DNA of 64,000 bases from Sphingomonas sp. A2-49 (GCF_025548555.1 NZ_JAJLPA010000021.1:1-64000); one strand, 5' to 3'. Positions 40,404-52,736 are shown, numbered from the stretch's first letter. A program made the numbers and translations. Notes: generated by a model not told the origin, from the letters alone.

Positions 40404-41276
40404 CTACAGCGTCCGGATGATCCCCGAAAAGTCCGTCGTGCCGCCGCCATCGGCGACGAACGCCTCGTACAGATCGGTCGCATGCCGGCCGATCGGGGTC
40501 TGCGCGCCCGCGTCCGTCGCGGCCTGCATCGCCAGCCGCAGGTCCTTCAGCATCAGCGCGGCAGCGAACCCGCCCCGATAGTCGTGGTCGGCGGGGGTGT
40601 CGGGGCCGACGCCGGGGACCGGGCAATAGCTGGTCATCGACCAGCTCTGCCCCGAACTCACCGACGAAATGTCGTAGAAGGTCTGGAGGTCGAGGCCGAG
40701 CCGCTCGGCCAGCTTGAACGCCTCGCACGTCGCGATCATCGTCGCGCCGAGCAGCATGTTGTTCGCCATCTTCGCCGCCTGGCCCGCGCCGCTCGCGCCG
40801 GCGTGGATCACCGCCTTGCCCATGTCGGCGAGGAACGGGCGCGCGCGGTCGAACGCCTCGGCCGCGCCGCCGACCATGAAGGTCAGCGTGCCCGCATTCG
40901 CCGCGCCGATCCCGCCCGACACCGGCGCGTCGACCGCCGCCAGCCCGCGCGCCACGGCCTGCTCCGACACGCGGCGGGCGGTGGCGACGTCGATCGTCGA
41001 ACAGTCGATCAGGATCGCCGACGACGGCGCGTGGCCGAACACGGCGTCGGCATAGACGCCCTCGACATGGGTGCCAGCGGGCAGCATCGTGACGATCGCC
41101 TCCGCGCCCTCGACCGCGTCCACCGCGGTCCCGACGGGCAGGCAGCCCGCCTCCTTCGCCCGTGCCAGCGCATCGGCGCTGAGGTCGAAGGCGCGGACGT
41201 CATGGCCCTTCTTCGCCAGGTTGGCGGCCATGCCGCCGCCCATGTTGCCCAGCCCGATGAAGGCGACGCGTGCCAT
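40404..41276 (-). CDS. mmsB: 3-Hydroxyisobutyrate dehydrogenase
   Basis: This 290-residue NAD-dependent beta-hydroxyacid dehydrogenase has the Rossmann motif GLGNMGGGMA, the substrate-site signature DAPVSGG (117-122) and the catalytic Lys K169 in GQAAKMANNML. It converts 3-hydroxyisobutyrate to methylmalonate semialdehyde in valine breakdown. It is the last gene of the operon with mmsA and the acyl-CoA dehydrogenase. It converges on the GT2 gene with only 12 bases between the stops. Confidence 0.93.
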   Translation of the reverse strand: MARVAFIGLGNMGGGMAANLAKKGHDVRAFDLSADALARAKEAGCLPVGTAVDAVEGAEAIVTMLPAGTHVEGVYADAVFGHAPSSAILIDCSTIDVATARRVSEQAVARGLAAVDAPVSGGIGAANAGTLTFMVGGAAEAFDRARPFLADMGKAVIHAGASGAGQAAKMANNMLLGATMIATCEAFKLAERLGLDLQTFYDISSVSSGQSWSMTSYCPVPGVGPDTPADHDYRGGFAAALMLKDLRLAMQAATDAGAQTPIGRHATDLYEAFVADGGGTTDFSGIIRTL

Positions 41277-41332
41277 GATATGCTCCTCTCGTTACCGTTC
41301 GTGCCCCCCGCACCGCCGGGGTATGGGCGGGG

Positions 41333-42478
41333 TTACTGGCGGATCAGGTCCCGCCCGACGATCATCCGCATCACCTGGTTGGTGCCCTCCAGGATCGAAT
41401 GGACGCGCAGGTCGCGCCAGAAGCGTTCGATCGGATAGTCCATCAGATAACCGTAGCCGCCGTGCAGCTGGAGCGCGCGGTCGACGACGCTCGATCCGGT
41501 ATCGGTGGCGAGCCGCTTCGCCATCGCCGCGAAGCGCGTCTTGTCGGGGGCGTTGTCGGTCACCTTGGCGGCGGCGACGTACAGCAGGGCGCGTGCCGCC
41601 TCCAGCTCGGTCGCCATGTCGGCGAGCATGAACTGCGTGTTCTGGAACTCGGCGATCGCGGTGCCGAACTGCTTGCGGTCCTTGGTATAGCGTACCGCCT
41701 CGTCGAGGCAGCGCTGCGCGCCGCCGAGGCTGCATGCGCCGATGTTGAGCCGGCCGCCGTCGAGCCCCATCATCGCGATGCGGAACCCTTCGCCCTCGCC
41801 GCCGACCATGTTCTCGGCGGGTACGCGGACGTTGTCGAACGTCACCTGCCGCGTCGGTTGCGAATGCCAGCCGAGCTTGCGCTCGTTCGCACCGAACGAC
41901 ACGCCGGGCATGTCCTTTTCGATCACCAGCGCGGAAATGCCCCTGGGGCCGTCCTCGCCGGTGCGGACCATGGTCACGTACACCTCGTTCTCGCCGGCGC
42001 CCGAGATGAACTGCTTCGACCCCGTCACCAGCCAGTCGTCGCCGTCGCGGACCGCGCGCGTCTTGAGCGCCGCGGCATCCGATCCCGAACCCGGTTCGGT
42101 CAGGCAATAGCTCGCCAGCCGGTCCATCGTGACGAGGTCGGGGAGGTATTTCGCCTTCACCGCCGCGCCGCCGAAGCGGTCGATCATCCACGACGCCATG
42201 TTGTGGATCGAGATGAATGCCGAGGTGGAGGGACAGCCATAGGCCATCGCCTCCATGATGAGTGCCGCCTCGAGCCGGCCGAGCGCGATGCCGCCGCTCT
42301 CCTCGCTGACGTAGATCGCGGCGAAGCCCAGCTCCGCCGCCGCCTTGATCGTGTCGCGGGGAAAGACGTGGCCCTCGTCCCACGCCGCCGCGAACGGCGT
42401 GATCCGGTCGGCGGTGAAGCGCGCGGCGAGATCGCGGATCTCGCGCTGGTCGTCGGTCAGGTCGAACTGGTTCATCAT
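41333..42478 (-). CDS. Acyl-CoA dehydrogenase, probably isobutyryl-CoA dehydrogenase
   Basis: This 381-residue flavoprotein has typical acyl-CoA dehydrogenase motifs: YCLTEPGSGSDAAAL, KQFISGAGENEVYV and the catalytic-Glu region ILEGTNQVMRMI. Placement between mmsA and mmsB points to oxidation of isobutyryl-CoA to methacrylyl-CoA in valine catabolism. The start is ATG 42478 or 42475, with GAGGGA upstream. The enoyl-CoA hydratase and hydroxyisobutyryl-CoA hydrolase of the same pathway are not in this window. Confidence 0.92.
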   Translation of the reverse strand: MMNQFDLTDDQREIRDLAARFTADRITPFAAAWDEGHVFPRDTIKAAAELGFAAIYVSEESGGIALGRLEAALIMEAMAYGCPSTSAFISIHNMASWMIDRFGGAAVKAKYLPDLVTMDRLASYCLTEPGSGSDAAALKTRAVRDGDDWLVTGSKQFISGAGENEVYVTMVRTGEDGPRGISALVIEKDMPGVSFGANERKLGWHSQPTRQVTFDNVRVPAENMVGGEGEGFRIAMMGLDGGRLNIGACSLGGAQRCLDEAVRYTKDRKQFGTAIAEFQNTQFMLADMATELEAARALLYVAAAKVTDNAPDKTRFAAMAKRLATDTGSSVVDRALQLHGGYGYLMDYPIERFWRDLRVHSILEGTNQVMRMIVGRDLIRQ

Positions 42479-42483
42479 GTCCC

Positions 42484-43026
42484 TCAGGCCGGGCAGCGGC
42501 TGTAGCGGAAGGAGCCCGCGGGTTGTTTCGTCTCGCGTAGCAGCGTGCGGCCGTCGCCCACCGCCGTCAGCGTCGTCGCCTCGGTCCAGGTCTGGCCTTC
42601 GCCGCTCATCGCGAGGTCGAAGACGATCTGGCCCGGCTGCGTCTGTCGCACATGCGTCGCGGTGCCGCGCGATTCGTAGAAGGCCAGGCGGTCGCCGGCG
42701 ATCGTCAGCAGCCCCTTGGCATCGGCGCGGCCGGCCTCGCAATCGGCCGAGCCCATCCCCCAGCGGCCCTGGAATGCCGCCGGTATGCCCGCGACCGGCG
42801 ACGCGCCGATGCTGGGCAGCGGCACCGGCGACACCGCCGCGCCGTTGCCGGGGGGATCGAGCGGCACGAGCGTGTTCTGCGGATCGACCGACAGAGTGTC
42901 GGACACCGGCTCGACCGCCGCGCTGCCGCCGCTGCCTTCGTTGTTGGCGCTCTCGCCGCCGCCCGAACAGGCGGCGAGCATCAGGGCGGCGGCGGCGAGT
43001 GTCGTGACGTGGCGCATGGCGTTCAT
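42484..43026 (-). CDS. Hypothetical lipoprotein inside the valine operon
   Basis: This 180-residue predicted lipoprotein has the signal MRHVTTLAAAALMLAAC (lipobox LAAC), a Gly/Ser/Pro-rich linker, and a compact C-terminal domain of about 100 residues. The domain starts near FQGRWGMG, with two Cys (in SADCEAG and YSRCPA). It resembles small secreted beta-barrel domains, but I do not recognise a named family. Its ATG overlaps the mmsA stop (ATGA) and its stop lies just before the acyl-CoA dehydrogenase start. It is therefore co-transcribed with cytosolic enzymes, which is unexpected for an envelope protein. Confidence 0.8.
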   Translation of the reverse strand: MNAMRHVTTLAAAALMLAACSGGGESANNEGSGGSAAVEPVSDTLSVDPQNTLVPLDPPGNGAAVSPVPLPSIGASPVAGIPAAFQGRWGMGSADCEAGRADAKGLLTIAGDRLAFYESRGTATHVRQTQPGQIVFDLAMSGEGQTWTEATTLTAVGDGRTLLRETKQPAGSFRYSRCPA

Positions 43027-44564
43027 CCCATCGTGGGTATGACGAACGCGTCCTGGATGCGACTGGGTCCACCGTCCTCGCTGCCGGGTGCCGGCGCGGA
43101 CCCGTCCGGCCAGCGCTGCGTGATCGTCTTGACCTTGGTCCAGAACTTCACGCCCTCCATGCCGTGCTGGTTGGTGTCGCCGAACGCGCTGCGCTTCCAG
43201 CCGCCGAAGCTGTGATAGGCGACCGGCACCGGGATCGGCACGTTGATGCCGACCATCCCGACGTTGACCCGCGCGGCGAATTCGCGCGCGGCATGGCCGT
43301 TGCGGGTGAAGATCGCGACGCCGTTCCCGTACTGGTGCTCGCTGGGCAGCCGGATCGCGGTTTCGAAATCGGGCGCGCGGACGATCTGGAGGACGGGACC
43401 GAAGATTTCTTCCCTGTACGCCGACATGGCGGGCGTGACCCGGTCGAACAGCGTCGGGCCGACGAAGAAACCCTGTTCATGCCCCTGGAGCGTGAAGCCG
43501 CGGCCGTCGACGACCAGCTCGGCGCCCTCGTCGACGCCGGTCTGGATCCAGTTTTCGACGCGCTGCTTGTGCGCGGCATTCACCACCGGGCCGTAATGCG
43601 CCTGATCGTCGGTCGAGACGCCGACGCGCAGCGCCGCGATCGCCGGGATCAGCTTCTCGCGCAGCGCATCCGCGGTCTTGTCGCCGACCGGCACCACGAC
43701 GGGCAGCGCCATGCAGCGTTCGCCCGCCGAGCCGAATGCGGCACCGGACAGATCGGCGACGACCTGGTCGAGGTCGGCGTCGGGCATGACGATGCCGTGG
43801 TTCTTGGCGCCGCCCATCGCCTGCACGCGCTTGCCGGCCTCGACCCCGCGGCGATAGACGTAATGCGCGATGTCGGACGAGCCGACGAAGCTGACGGCAG
43901 CGATCGCGGGATGGTCGAGGATTGCATCGACCATCGCCTTGTCGCCGTGGACGACCTGCAGGATGCCTTCGGGCGCACCCGCCTCCAGCATCAGCTCGGC
44001 CAGCCGCACCGGCACCGACGGATCGCGTTCCGACGGCTTGAGGATGAAGGCGTTGCCGGTCGCGATCGCGACGCCGAACATCCACATCGGGATCATGCCG
44101 GGGAAGTTGAACGGGGTGATTCCCGCGCCGATCCCGAGCGGCTGCCGCATCGAATAGACGTCGATGCCCGGCCCGGCCCCCTGGGTGTATTCGCCCTTCA
44201 GGATGTGCGGGATGCCGCAGCAGAATTCGATCACCTCCAGCCCGCGCTGGATGTCGCCCTTGCTGTCGGCGATCACCTTGCCGTGCTCGGACGAGAGCAG
44301 GTGCGCGAGCGCGTCCATGTTCGCCTCGACCAGCTCCTTGAAGCGGAACATGACGCGGGCACGGCGCTGCGGGTTGGTCGCCGCCCAGCCCGGCTGCGCG
44401 CGCTGCGCCGCGGCAACCGCGCGGTCGAGATCCGCCTGCGTGCCGAAGGCGACGCGCGCCTGCACCCGTCCGGTGTTGGGATCGAAGACGTCGCCGTGAC
44501 GGCCGGCGTCGCCGGACGGCGCCCCGCCGGCATCGCCGACGATGAAATGATCGATGGTGCGCAT
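43023..44564 (-). CDS. mmsA: Methylmalonate-semialdehyde dehydrogenase (CoA-acylating)
   Basis: This 513-residue aldehyde dehydrogenase of the MmsA subgroup converts methylmalonate semialdehyde plus CoA and NAD to propionyl-CoA. Motifs are GITPFNFPGMIPMWMFG, SFVGSSDIAHYVY and the catalytic Cys in GSAGERCMALPV. It has a GGAGAGG ribosome-binding site before ATG 44564. It is the first gene of the valine operon and is divergent from a LysR regulator. The final 30 residues are extended with a Pro/Gly/Ser-rich tail. Confidence 0.95.
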   Translation of the reverse strand: MRTIDHFIVGDAGGAPSGDAGRHGDVFDPNTGRVQARVAFGTQADLDRAVAAAQRAQPGWAATNPQRRARVMFRFKELVEANMDALAHLLSSEHGKVIADSKGDIQRGLEVIEFCCGIPHILKGEYTQGAGPGIDVYSMRQPLGIGAGITPFNFPGMIPMWMFGVAIATGNAFILKPSERDPSVPVRLAELMLEAGAPEGILQVVHGDKAMVDAILDHPAIAAVSFVGSSDIAHYVYRRGVEAGKRVQAMGGAKNHGIVMPDADLDQVVADLSGAAFGSAGERCMALPVVVPVGDKTADALREKLIPAIAALRVGVSTDDQAHYGPVVNAAHKQRVENWIQTGVDEGAELVVDGRGFTLQGHEQGFFVGPTLFDRVTPAMSAYREEIFGPVLQIVRAPDFETAIRLPSEHQYGNGVAIFTRNGHAAREFAARVNVGMVGINVPIPVPVAYHSFGGWKRSAFGDTNQHGMEGVKFWTKVKTITQRWPDGSAPAPGSEDGGPSRIQDAFVIPTMG

Positions 44565-44573
44565 GAACCTCTC

Positions 44574-44590
44574 CGTTCGTTATCCGAACG
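44574..44590. promoter_or_regulatory. LysR-type operator (T-N11-A palindrome)
   Basis: CGTTCG and CGAACG form a perfect inverted repeat with five bases between. Within it, 44576-44588 gives the T-N11-A pattern expected of LysR-family sites. It lies in the 82-base gap between mmsA and the divergent LysR gene, 10 bases from the mmsA start. A wider repeat, TTGCAG/CTGCAA, also occurs in the gap. Together these support control of the valine operon by this regulator. Confidence 0.65.
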
Positions 44591-44646
44591 ATCGGCCCTG
44601 ACGCCATTGCAGGCAAGCGGCGAAAATGCGACTGCCACCTGCAAAT

Positions 44647-45531
44647 ATGCAGCCACACTGGGACGACCTTCAGGATTTTCTGCGCGTCGCCCGCGCCGGC
44701 CGGATCGCGCGGGCGGCGGCGGCGGCGGGGATCGACGCGACCACGCTCGCCCGGCATCTGCGGCGGCTGGAGGCGACGCTGGGCCAGACGCTGTTCGAAC
44801 AGACGCGCGAGGGGCAGGCGCTGACCGCAGCGGGCGAGGCGCTGCTGGTCGCGGCGGAGGCGATGGAACGCGCGGCGGCGGGCATCGCGGCGCAGCATGC
44901 CGATCCCGATCGGCTGACGGGGCTGCTCCGGGTCAGCGTATCGGAGGGGTTCGGCACCTGGTTCGTCGCACACCACCTGCGCGACTTTACCGCCATGCAT
45001 CCCGAGCTGACGGTCGACTTGGTCGCCAGCAGCGGGTTCCTCAGCCCCTCGAAGCGCGAGGCGGACGTCGCGGTGCTGCTCGCCCGGCCGCAGACCGGAC
45101 CGCTGGTGAGCAGCAAGCTGACCGATTATGCGCTCGGCCTGTATGCGTCCGACCTCTACGCCGCGCGCCGTCCGCTCCCGGTCGAGGCGGCGGCGGTGCG
45201 CGATCACCCGCTGATCGGCTATGTTCCCGACCTGCTCTACGCCCCCGAACTGCGCTATCTCGCCGAGATCGAGGAGGGGCTCAGCCCCGGTATCCGCAGC
45301 TCCAGCATCAACGCGCAATACCGGCTGGTCGCGGCGGGGGCGGGGCTGGGGGTGCTGCCGCGCTTCATCGGCGATGCCGACCGCAGCCTGCGCCGCGTCC
45401 TGCCCGATCGCACGATCCGCCGGTCGTTCTGGCTGGTGACGCACCAGGACACGCGCGACGCCCGGCGGGTGCGCGCGTTTCGCGACTGGCTGACCGGCGT
45501 GGTGGCGGCGCAACGCGCGCGGTTCGTGTAG
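44647..45531 (+). CDS. LysR-family transcriptional regulator
   Basis: This 294-residue regulator has an N-terminal helix-turn-helix (about 5-62, with GRIARAAAAAGIDATTLARHLRRLE) and a LysR-type substrate-binding domain (about 90-290). It is divergent from mmsA and probably activates the valine operon in response to a pathway intermediate. The ATG at 44647 fits the usual LysR start; an upstream ATG at 44626 would add seven residues. No ribosome-binding site is visible for either. Confidence 0.9.
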   Translation: MQPHWDDLQDFLRVARAGRIARAAAAAGIDATTLARHLRRLEATLGQTLFEQTREGQALTAAGEALLVAAEAMERAAAGIAAQHADPDRLTGLLRVSVSEGFGTWFVAHHLRDFTAMHPELTVDLVASSGFLSPSKREADVAVLLARPQTGPLVSSKLTDYALGLYASDLYAARRPLPVEAAAVRDHPLIGYVPDLLYAPELRYLAEIEEGLSPGIRSSSINAQYRLVAAGAGLGVLPRFIGDADRSLRRVLPDRTIRRSFWLVTHQDTRDARRVRAFRDWLTGVVAAQRARFV

Positions 45532-45611
45532 CGGCCGGCATCGCCCGCCCGGCGCGATGCGCCGCGAGCGGCTGGGGGAAATCCTGCTCCCCGACGCCAA
45601 TCGCACAAACC

Positions 45612-45635
45612 GTTTCCCGGCCGTCGCCGGGGAAC
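45612..45635 (-). terminator. Hairpin after gyrB
   Basis: GTTTCCCGGC and GCCGGGGAAC form a 10-bp stem with one G-T wobble and a four-base loop, 10 bases past the gyrB stop. The minus strand continues with GGTTTGTG, a weak T stretch. It lies in the 114-base gap between convergent lysR and gyrB genes and could serve both. Confidence 0.6.
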
Positions 45636-45645
45636 GCGCGAGCGC

Positions 45646-49003
<3,358 letters not shown>

Positions 49004-49092
49004 GGGTCTTCTCCGATGGCCCCCGCCCTCGATGGACCGGGGCATGGCGGCGGCGGGTTGAACGCCGCGTGACCCGCATCGACAGCCGCGGT

Positions 49093-50148
49093 TCAGCGAA
49101 TCGCGATCCGCGTCGCGGCGGCGTCGATCCCGGCGAACAGCGCGGGTTCGGTTCCGGTCATCCACACCTGCCCATGGCCGGCGAGGCGATCGAACAGCGC
49201 GGTGCGCCGCACGGGGTCGAGATGCGCGGCGACCTCGTCGAGCAGCAGCACCGGTGCATGCCCCGTCCTTGCCGCGACCAGTTCGGCATGCGCGAGGACG
49301 ATGCCGAGCAGCAACGCCTTCTGTTCGCCGGTCGATGCCAGCGCGGCGGGCTGTCCCTTGCCGAGGTGGGTGACGGCGAGGTCGGCGCGATGCGGCCCCG
49401 CCAGCGCGCGCCCGGCCGCGGTGTCGCGTGCCCGGTTGACGCGCAGCTCGCCGATCAGGGCGGCGGTATCGCCGTGCCATCCGTCCAGCGCGATCGTCGC
49501 GCGCGCGAACGGTCCGTCGCGCTGCTCCGCCAGCCGCGCGTCGAGCAGCGCGACGGTCGCCCGCCGCGCCGCCGCGATCGCGCCGCCATGTTCGGCCATC
49601 TGCGTTTCCAGCGCGGTCAGCCAGTCGGGATCGGCCGGCGCGTCGGCGGCGAGCAGGCGGTTGCGCGCACGCATCGCCGCCTCGTAGCGGGCGGCGTGAT
49701 GCGCATGGGCGGGCTCCAGCGCCAGCGTCAGCCGGTCGAGGAAGCGGCGCCGTTCCCCCGCCGCCTCGACGAACAGCCGGTCCATCGCCGGGGTCAGCCA
49801 CAGCACGGTCAGCCATTCGCCCAGCGTATTGGCGGTGGCGGCGGCGCCCTGCACGCGGACCTGCCGGCGTTCGGATGCGGACGCGAGCGTGCCGGTGGCG
49901 ATCTCGACGTCGCCGCCCGGCGCGGCGAGCGTCGCGGCGATGCCGAACCCGCCGGGGCCACGCTGGCGCTGCATGTCGGACAGGGCGGCACGGCGCAGCC
50001 CGCGGCCGGGCGCCAGCAGCGACACGGCTTCGAGGACGTTGGTCTTGCCCGCGCCATTCTCGCCGGTCAGCACCACGAAGCCGGGGCCGGGCGCCAGCAC
50101 CAGATCCGCATGGTTGCGGAAATCGGTGAGGCGAAGGCGCGACAGCAT
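49093..50148 (-). CDS. recF: DNA replication and repair protein RecF
   Basis: This 351-residue SMC-like ATPase loads RecA at gaps. The N-terminus [16 protein letters not shown] is typical. Walker A is GENGAGKT (29-36), Walker B is [12 protein letters not shown] near the C-terminus, with the signature region [17 protein letters not shown]. It is upstream of the OmpA-type gene and gyrB. dnaA and dnaN are not in the window, so the classical dnaA-dnaN-recF-gyrB order is broken here. Confidence 0.96.
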   Translation of the reverse strand: MLSRLRLTDFRNHADLVLAPGPGFVVLTGENGAGKTNVLEAVSLLAPGRGLRRAALSDMQRQRGPGGFGIAATLAAPGGDVEIATGTLASASERRQVRVQGAAATANTLGEWLTVLWLTPAMDRLFVEAAGERRRFLDRLTLALEPAHAHHAARYEAAMRARNRLLAADAPADPDWLTALETQMAEHGGAIAAARRATVALLDARLAEQRDGPFARATIALDGWHGDTAALIGELRVNRARDTAAGRALAGPHRADLAVTHLGKGQPAALASTGEQKALLLGIVLAHAELVAARTGHAPVLLLDEVAAHLDPVRRTALFDRLAGHGQVWMTGTEPALFAGIDAAATRIAIR

Positions 50149-50215
50149 CCGCCGGCGCGTACAGCAAAGTGCCGGCAGGGGGAAACCGGCGCGGCCGCGT
50201 CCGGGGGCGTCCCGC

Positions 50216-51004
50216 TCAGGCGAGGCGTTCGGTGGCCTGCGCCCTGGCCTTCTGTGCGCTGGCGTAGGAGGCGAGCCGCGCGCCCAGTTCGGCTTGCGCG
50301 CGGCGGTACAGCGCCGGGTCGGCGATCTTCAGCCGGCTGCGGGCGGCATCGATCGGCTCGTGCATCAGCCGCTCGTAATCCTCGCCGAGCAGCCAGGCGG
50401 CGCGCGTGCCGTTGCGATAGCCCTCGCGCACCGCCTTGGCGAACAGCGTGCCGCGCGTCTCGCGCAGCGACTTCAGTGCCGCGCCGCCGGCGATGAACGC
50501 CCAGCCGAGCCCGCGCGTCTGCGCATAGGAAAAGGCGACCAGGCACGCCTCGCCCAACGTCTCGTCCGCCTTGTATCCGGTCAGGACATGCCAGATGTCG
50601 TGTACGTCGCGGGTGCGGCGGCCCATCCAGGCATAAGGGTGCGCGACGTCCGATTCAGCGGGATCGAGGCGGCTGACCTCGACCAGCCCGTCGGCAGAAT
50701 AGCCGGTGGATGCCAGGAAGTCGCGATAGGCCGCGCCGACCGTGCCCGGCGCGAACCCCGCCACCCAGTCCCGGTCGGAAAAGCGCTGCGCCAGTTCGAC
50801 GCGTTCGTACGCGATCCGGCCGCCGTCACCGCTCGCGATCAGCCGCGCATAGCCGTTCGCGGTATCGCCGACGTTGAGCGCGCGCATGATGCGGAACACC
50901 TGCGACGTGTCGTCGCCATTGGCGAGCAGCGCGCGCAAGGCCCGGATCGCGACGGGCCAGGCGCGCTTGCCGGTGGTGCCGGGAAAAGGAGGCAGCTTCG
51001 CCAT
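50216..51004 (-). CDS. coq4: Coq4-family ubiquinone biosynthesis protein
   Basis: This 262-residue protein of the COQ4 family has the metal-binding motif HDIWH (H135, D136, H139) followed by an acidic residue at E152. COQ4 in eukaryotes acts at C1 of the ubiquinone ring, and alphaproteobacterial homologues occur; the same role is inferred here. An AAGGA ribosome-binding site lies nine bases before the ATG. A clear promoter with an overlapping palindrome lies just upstream. It is upstream of recF on the same strand and may contribute to its transcription. Confidence 0.88.
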   Translation of the reverse strand: MAKLPPFPGTTGKRAWPVAIRALRALLANGDDTSQVFRIMRALNVGDTANGYARLIASGDGGRIAYERVELAQRFSDRDWVAGFAPGTVGAAYRDFLASTGYSADGLVEVSRLDPAESDVAHPYAWMGRRTRDVHDIWHVLTGYKADETLGEACLVAFSYAQTRGLGWAFIAGGAALKSLRETRGTLFAKAVREGYRNGTRAAWLLGEDYERLMHEPIDAARSRLKIADPALYRRAQAELGARLASYASAQKARAQATERLA

Positions 51005-51017
51005 CGCGTCGGATCCT

Positions 51018-51062
51018 TACTGACAATGATGTCAGTATATCGCGGGCGCGTGCCGTCCGCAA
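51018..51062 (-). promoter_or_regulatory. Promoter with overlapping palindromic operator for coq4
   Basis: TACTGACA and TGTCAGTA form a perfect 8-bp inverted repeat with a four-base spacer (51018-51037). On the minus strand the -10 hexamer TATACT (51034-51039) overlaps one arm, and TTGCGG (51057-51062) lies exactly 17 bases upstream as a -35. A bound repressor of TetR type would block this promoter. No regulator gene is adjacent. Confidence 0.7.
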
Positions 51063-51088
51063 GACCGGGCCGGCGGCCCGAGCCGTCG

Positions 51089-51575
51089 TCAGCCCGGCGT
51101 CGTCAGCTCGGCGAGCGTCACCGGGCGCCAGTCGCGCATCGACGCCGACGTCGAACTGGCGGGGCATCGGCTTCAGCCTGCCATGGCTGTGCCCGTGCAG
51201 GTCGATCGCACCGCGATGCTGCCCGTTCCAGCTGCGGAACGGCTAATGGCAGAGCACCAGCGCGCGGTCGTCGACGACGATCTCGGCATAGTCGGCCACG
51301 CTGGCCCAGCCCGGCACCTCGCCGATCGCGGGATCGTCGTTGTTGCCGCGCAGCAGGTGCTTGATACCGTGCAGCGCCGCGAGCAGCCCGGCGACGTCCG
51401 CGACCCGGCGCGCGACGTCGCCCAGATGCCAGACGATGTCGTCGGGCGCGACGGTCGCGTTCCAGGCGGCGATCAGCGCCGCGTCCATCGCCGCCACCGA
51501 TGCGAACGGGCGGCGATGGATATTGAGCGTGCGATGGTCGCCGAAATGCGTGTCGGCGGTGAAGCGGATCGTCAT
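51089..51575 (-). pseudogene. Metallophosphoesterase gene broken by a stop codon and a frameshift
   Basis: The reading frame from ATG 51575 encodes a small calcineurin-like phosphoesterase: TADTHFGDH (metal ligands), WHLGDVA and LLRGNNDD. A TAG at 51243-51245 then stands where the family has Tyr in CHYP. The same frame continues after it with [23 protein letters not shown], which holds the essential GHSH metal ligands, and QFDVGVDA. A second lesion, the apparent loss of two bases near 51135, shifts the frame; the expected ending [14 protein letters not shown] and its TGA (51089-51091) are in the shifted frame. The remaining 110-residue product lacks the last metal ligands and is presumably inactive. 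Confidence 0.88.
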
Positions 51576-51668
51576 GGCGGGCGCGGTCCTCGTCGGCGAT
51601 TGGCACGGATAACGATCGACGGCGGCAAACGGGCGGGACGGCGGGCCCCGGCGATGCTATCGTCGGGC

Positions 51669-52736
51669 ATGGCCGCGTTCGACGCCCTCTGCCTCGCCCG
51701 GATGCTCGCCACGTCGCTGGCGATGCCGGCACCGCAGCAGGCGCCGCCGCCCCCCGCATCCGCGCCCGCGATCCGCCTGGGCGAGGCGACGATCGACGAC
51801 ACGCTGGAAATCGCCGGCGATGCGGTCGCCGGCCAACAGCTCGATACGCGGATGGCGGTGCGCGTTCAGGTCAACGGTCGTGGCCCCTATCGCTTCGTCG
51901 TCGACAGCGGCGCCGACCGCACGGTGATCGGCGAAGGGCTCGCCGCCGCGCTGCGCCTGCCGGCCGGGCTGCCGGTGACGCTGCACGGCATGGCGGGCGC
52001 CAGCCGGCGTGAGACCGCCCGCATCGACACGATCACGATCGGCGGCACCCGCGTCGACGACCTCGCGGCGCCGGTCCTGCCGGAAACCTATCTCGGGGCG
52101 CGAGGGCTGCTTGGCATCGACGCGCTGCGCGGGCAGCGGCTGATGCTCGATTTCGAGCGCCAGACGATCACGATCGAGGATGCGCGCCGCCCGGTCCGGG
52201 CGAATGCCGACGAGATCGTCGTCACCGCGCGCCGCCGCGGCGGACAGCTGATCCTGACCCAGGCGCGCGCCGGCGGCGTCGGCATCCGCGCCGTGGTCGA
52301 TACCGGATCGCAGCTGACGATCGGCAATCTGGCGCTGCGCGATGCGCTGTTCCGCCGCCGCACGCCGCCCGCGACGACGCCGGTCACCCTCGTCAGCGTG
52401 ACCGGCGAGACGCTGGTCCTGCCCTATGCGATCGTGCCCGAGATGCGGATCGGCGGCATCGTCATGCGCGACGTGCCGGTGGCGTTCGCCGACCTGCCGC
52501 CCTTCGCGCTGTTCGGGCTGGCGGACGCGCCGGCGATGATGCTCGGCACCGACCTGATGGGCGCGTTCCGCCGCGTGTCGCTCGATTTCGGCGCGAAGAA
52601 GGTCCGCTTCCAGCTGCGCCGCTGCCAGGCCACGCTCGACGGCGGCTGGCGGACGCTGCACCTGCGCGACGAGCGCGCGGGCTGTCCGCCGGGCCGGGGC
52701 GACCGCGTCAGAAATCCATCGATACCGACGCCTTGA
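51669..52736 (+). CDS. Retropepsin-like aspartic protease with two active-site motifs
   Basis: This 355-residue protein has two aspartyl-protease half-domains. The first motif is FVVDSGADRTVIG and the second AVVDTGSQLTIG, each with the usual hydrophobic strand before it. A short Pro/Ala-rich linker follows a weak N-terminal signal. Having both lobes in one chain would allow an active monomer, unlike dimeric retropepsins. The start is uncertain between ATG 51654 and 51669. Its 3' end overlaps the end of the siderophore receptor gene by 29 bases in convergent orientation. A periplasmic location is inferred, not proven. Confidence 0.85.
   Translation: MAAFDALCLARMLATSLAMPAPQQAPPPPASAPAIRLGEATIDDTLEIAGDAVAGQQLDTRMAVRVQVNGRGPYRFVVDSGADRTVIGEGLAAALRLPAGLPVTLHGMAGASRRETARIDTITIGGTRVDDLAAPVLPETYLGARGLLGIDALRGQRLMLDFERQTITIEDARRPVRANADEIVVTARRRGGQLILTQARAGGVGIRAVVDTGSQLTIGNLALRDALFRRRTPPATTPVTLVSVTGETLVLPYAIVPEMRIGGIVMRDVPVAFADLPPFALFGLADAPAMMLGTDLMGAFRRVSLDFGAKKVRFQLRRCQATLDGGWRTLHLRDERAGCPPGRGDRVRNPSIPTP

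Noticed and set aside
51243..51575. An intact 110-residue metallophosphoesterase
   Set aside because: The product stops before the GHSH metal ligands that are still readable downstream, so it is treated as part of a pseudogene.
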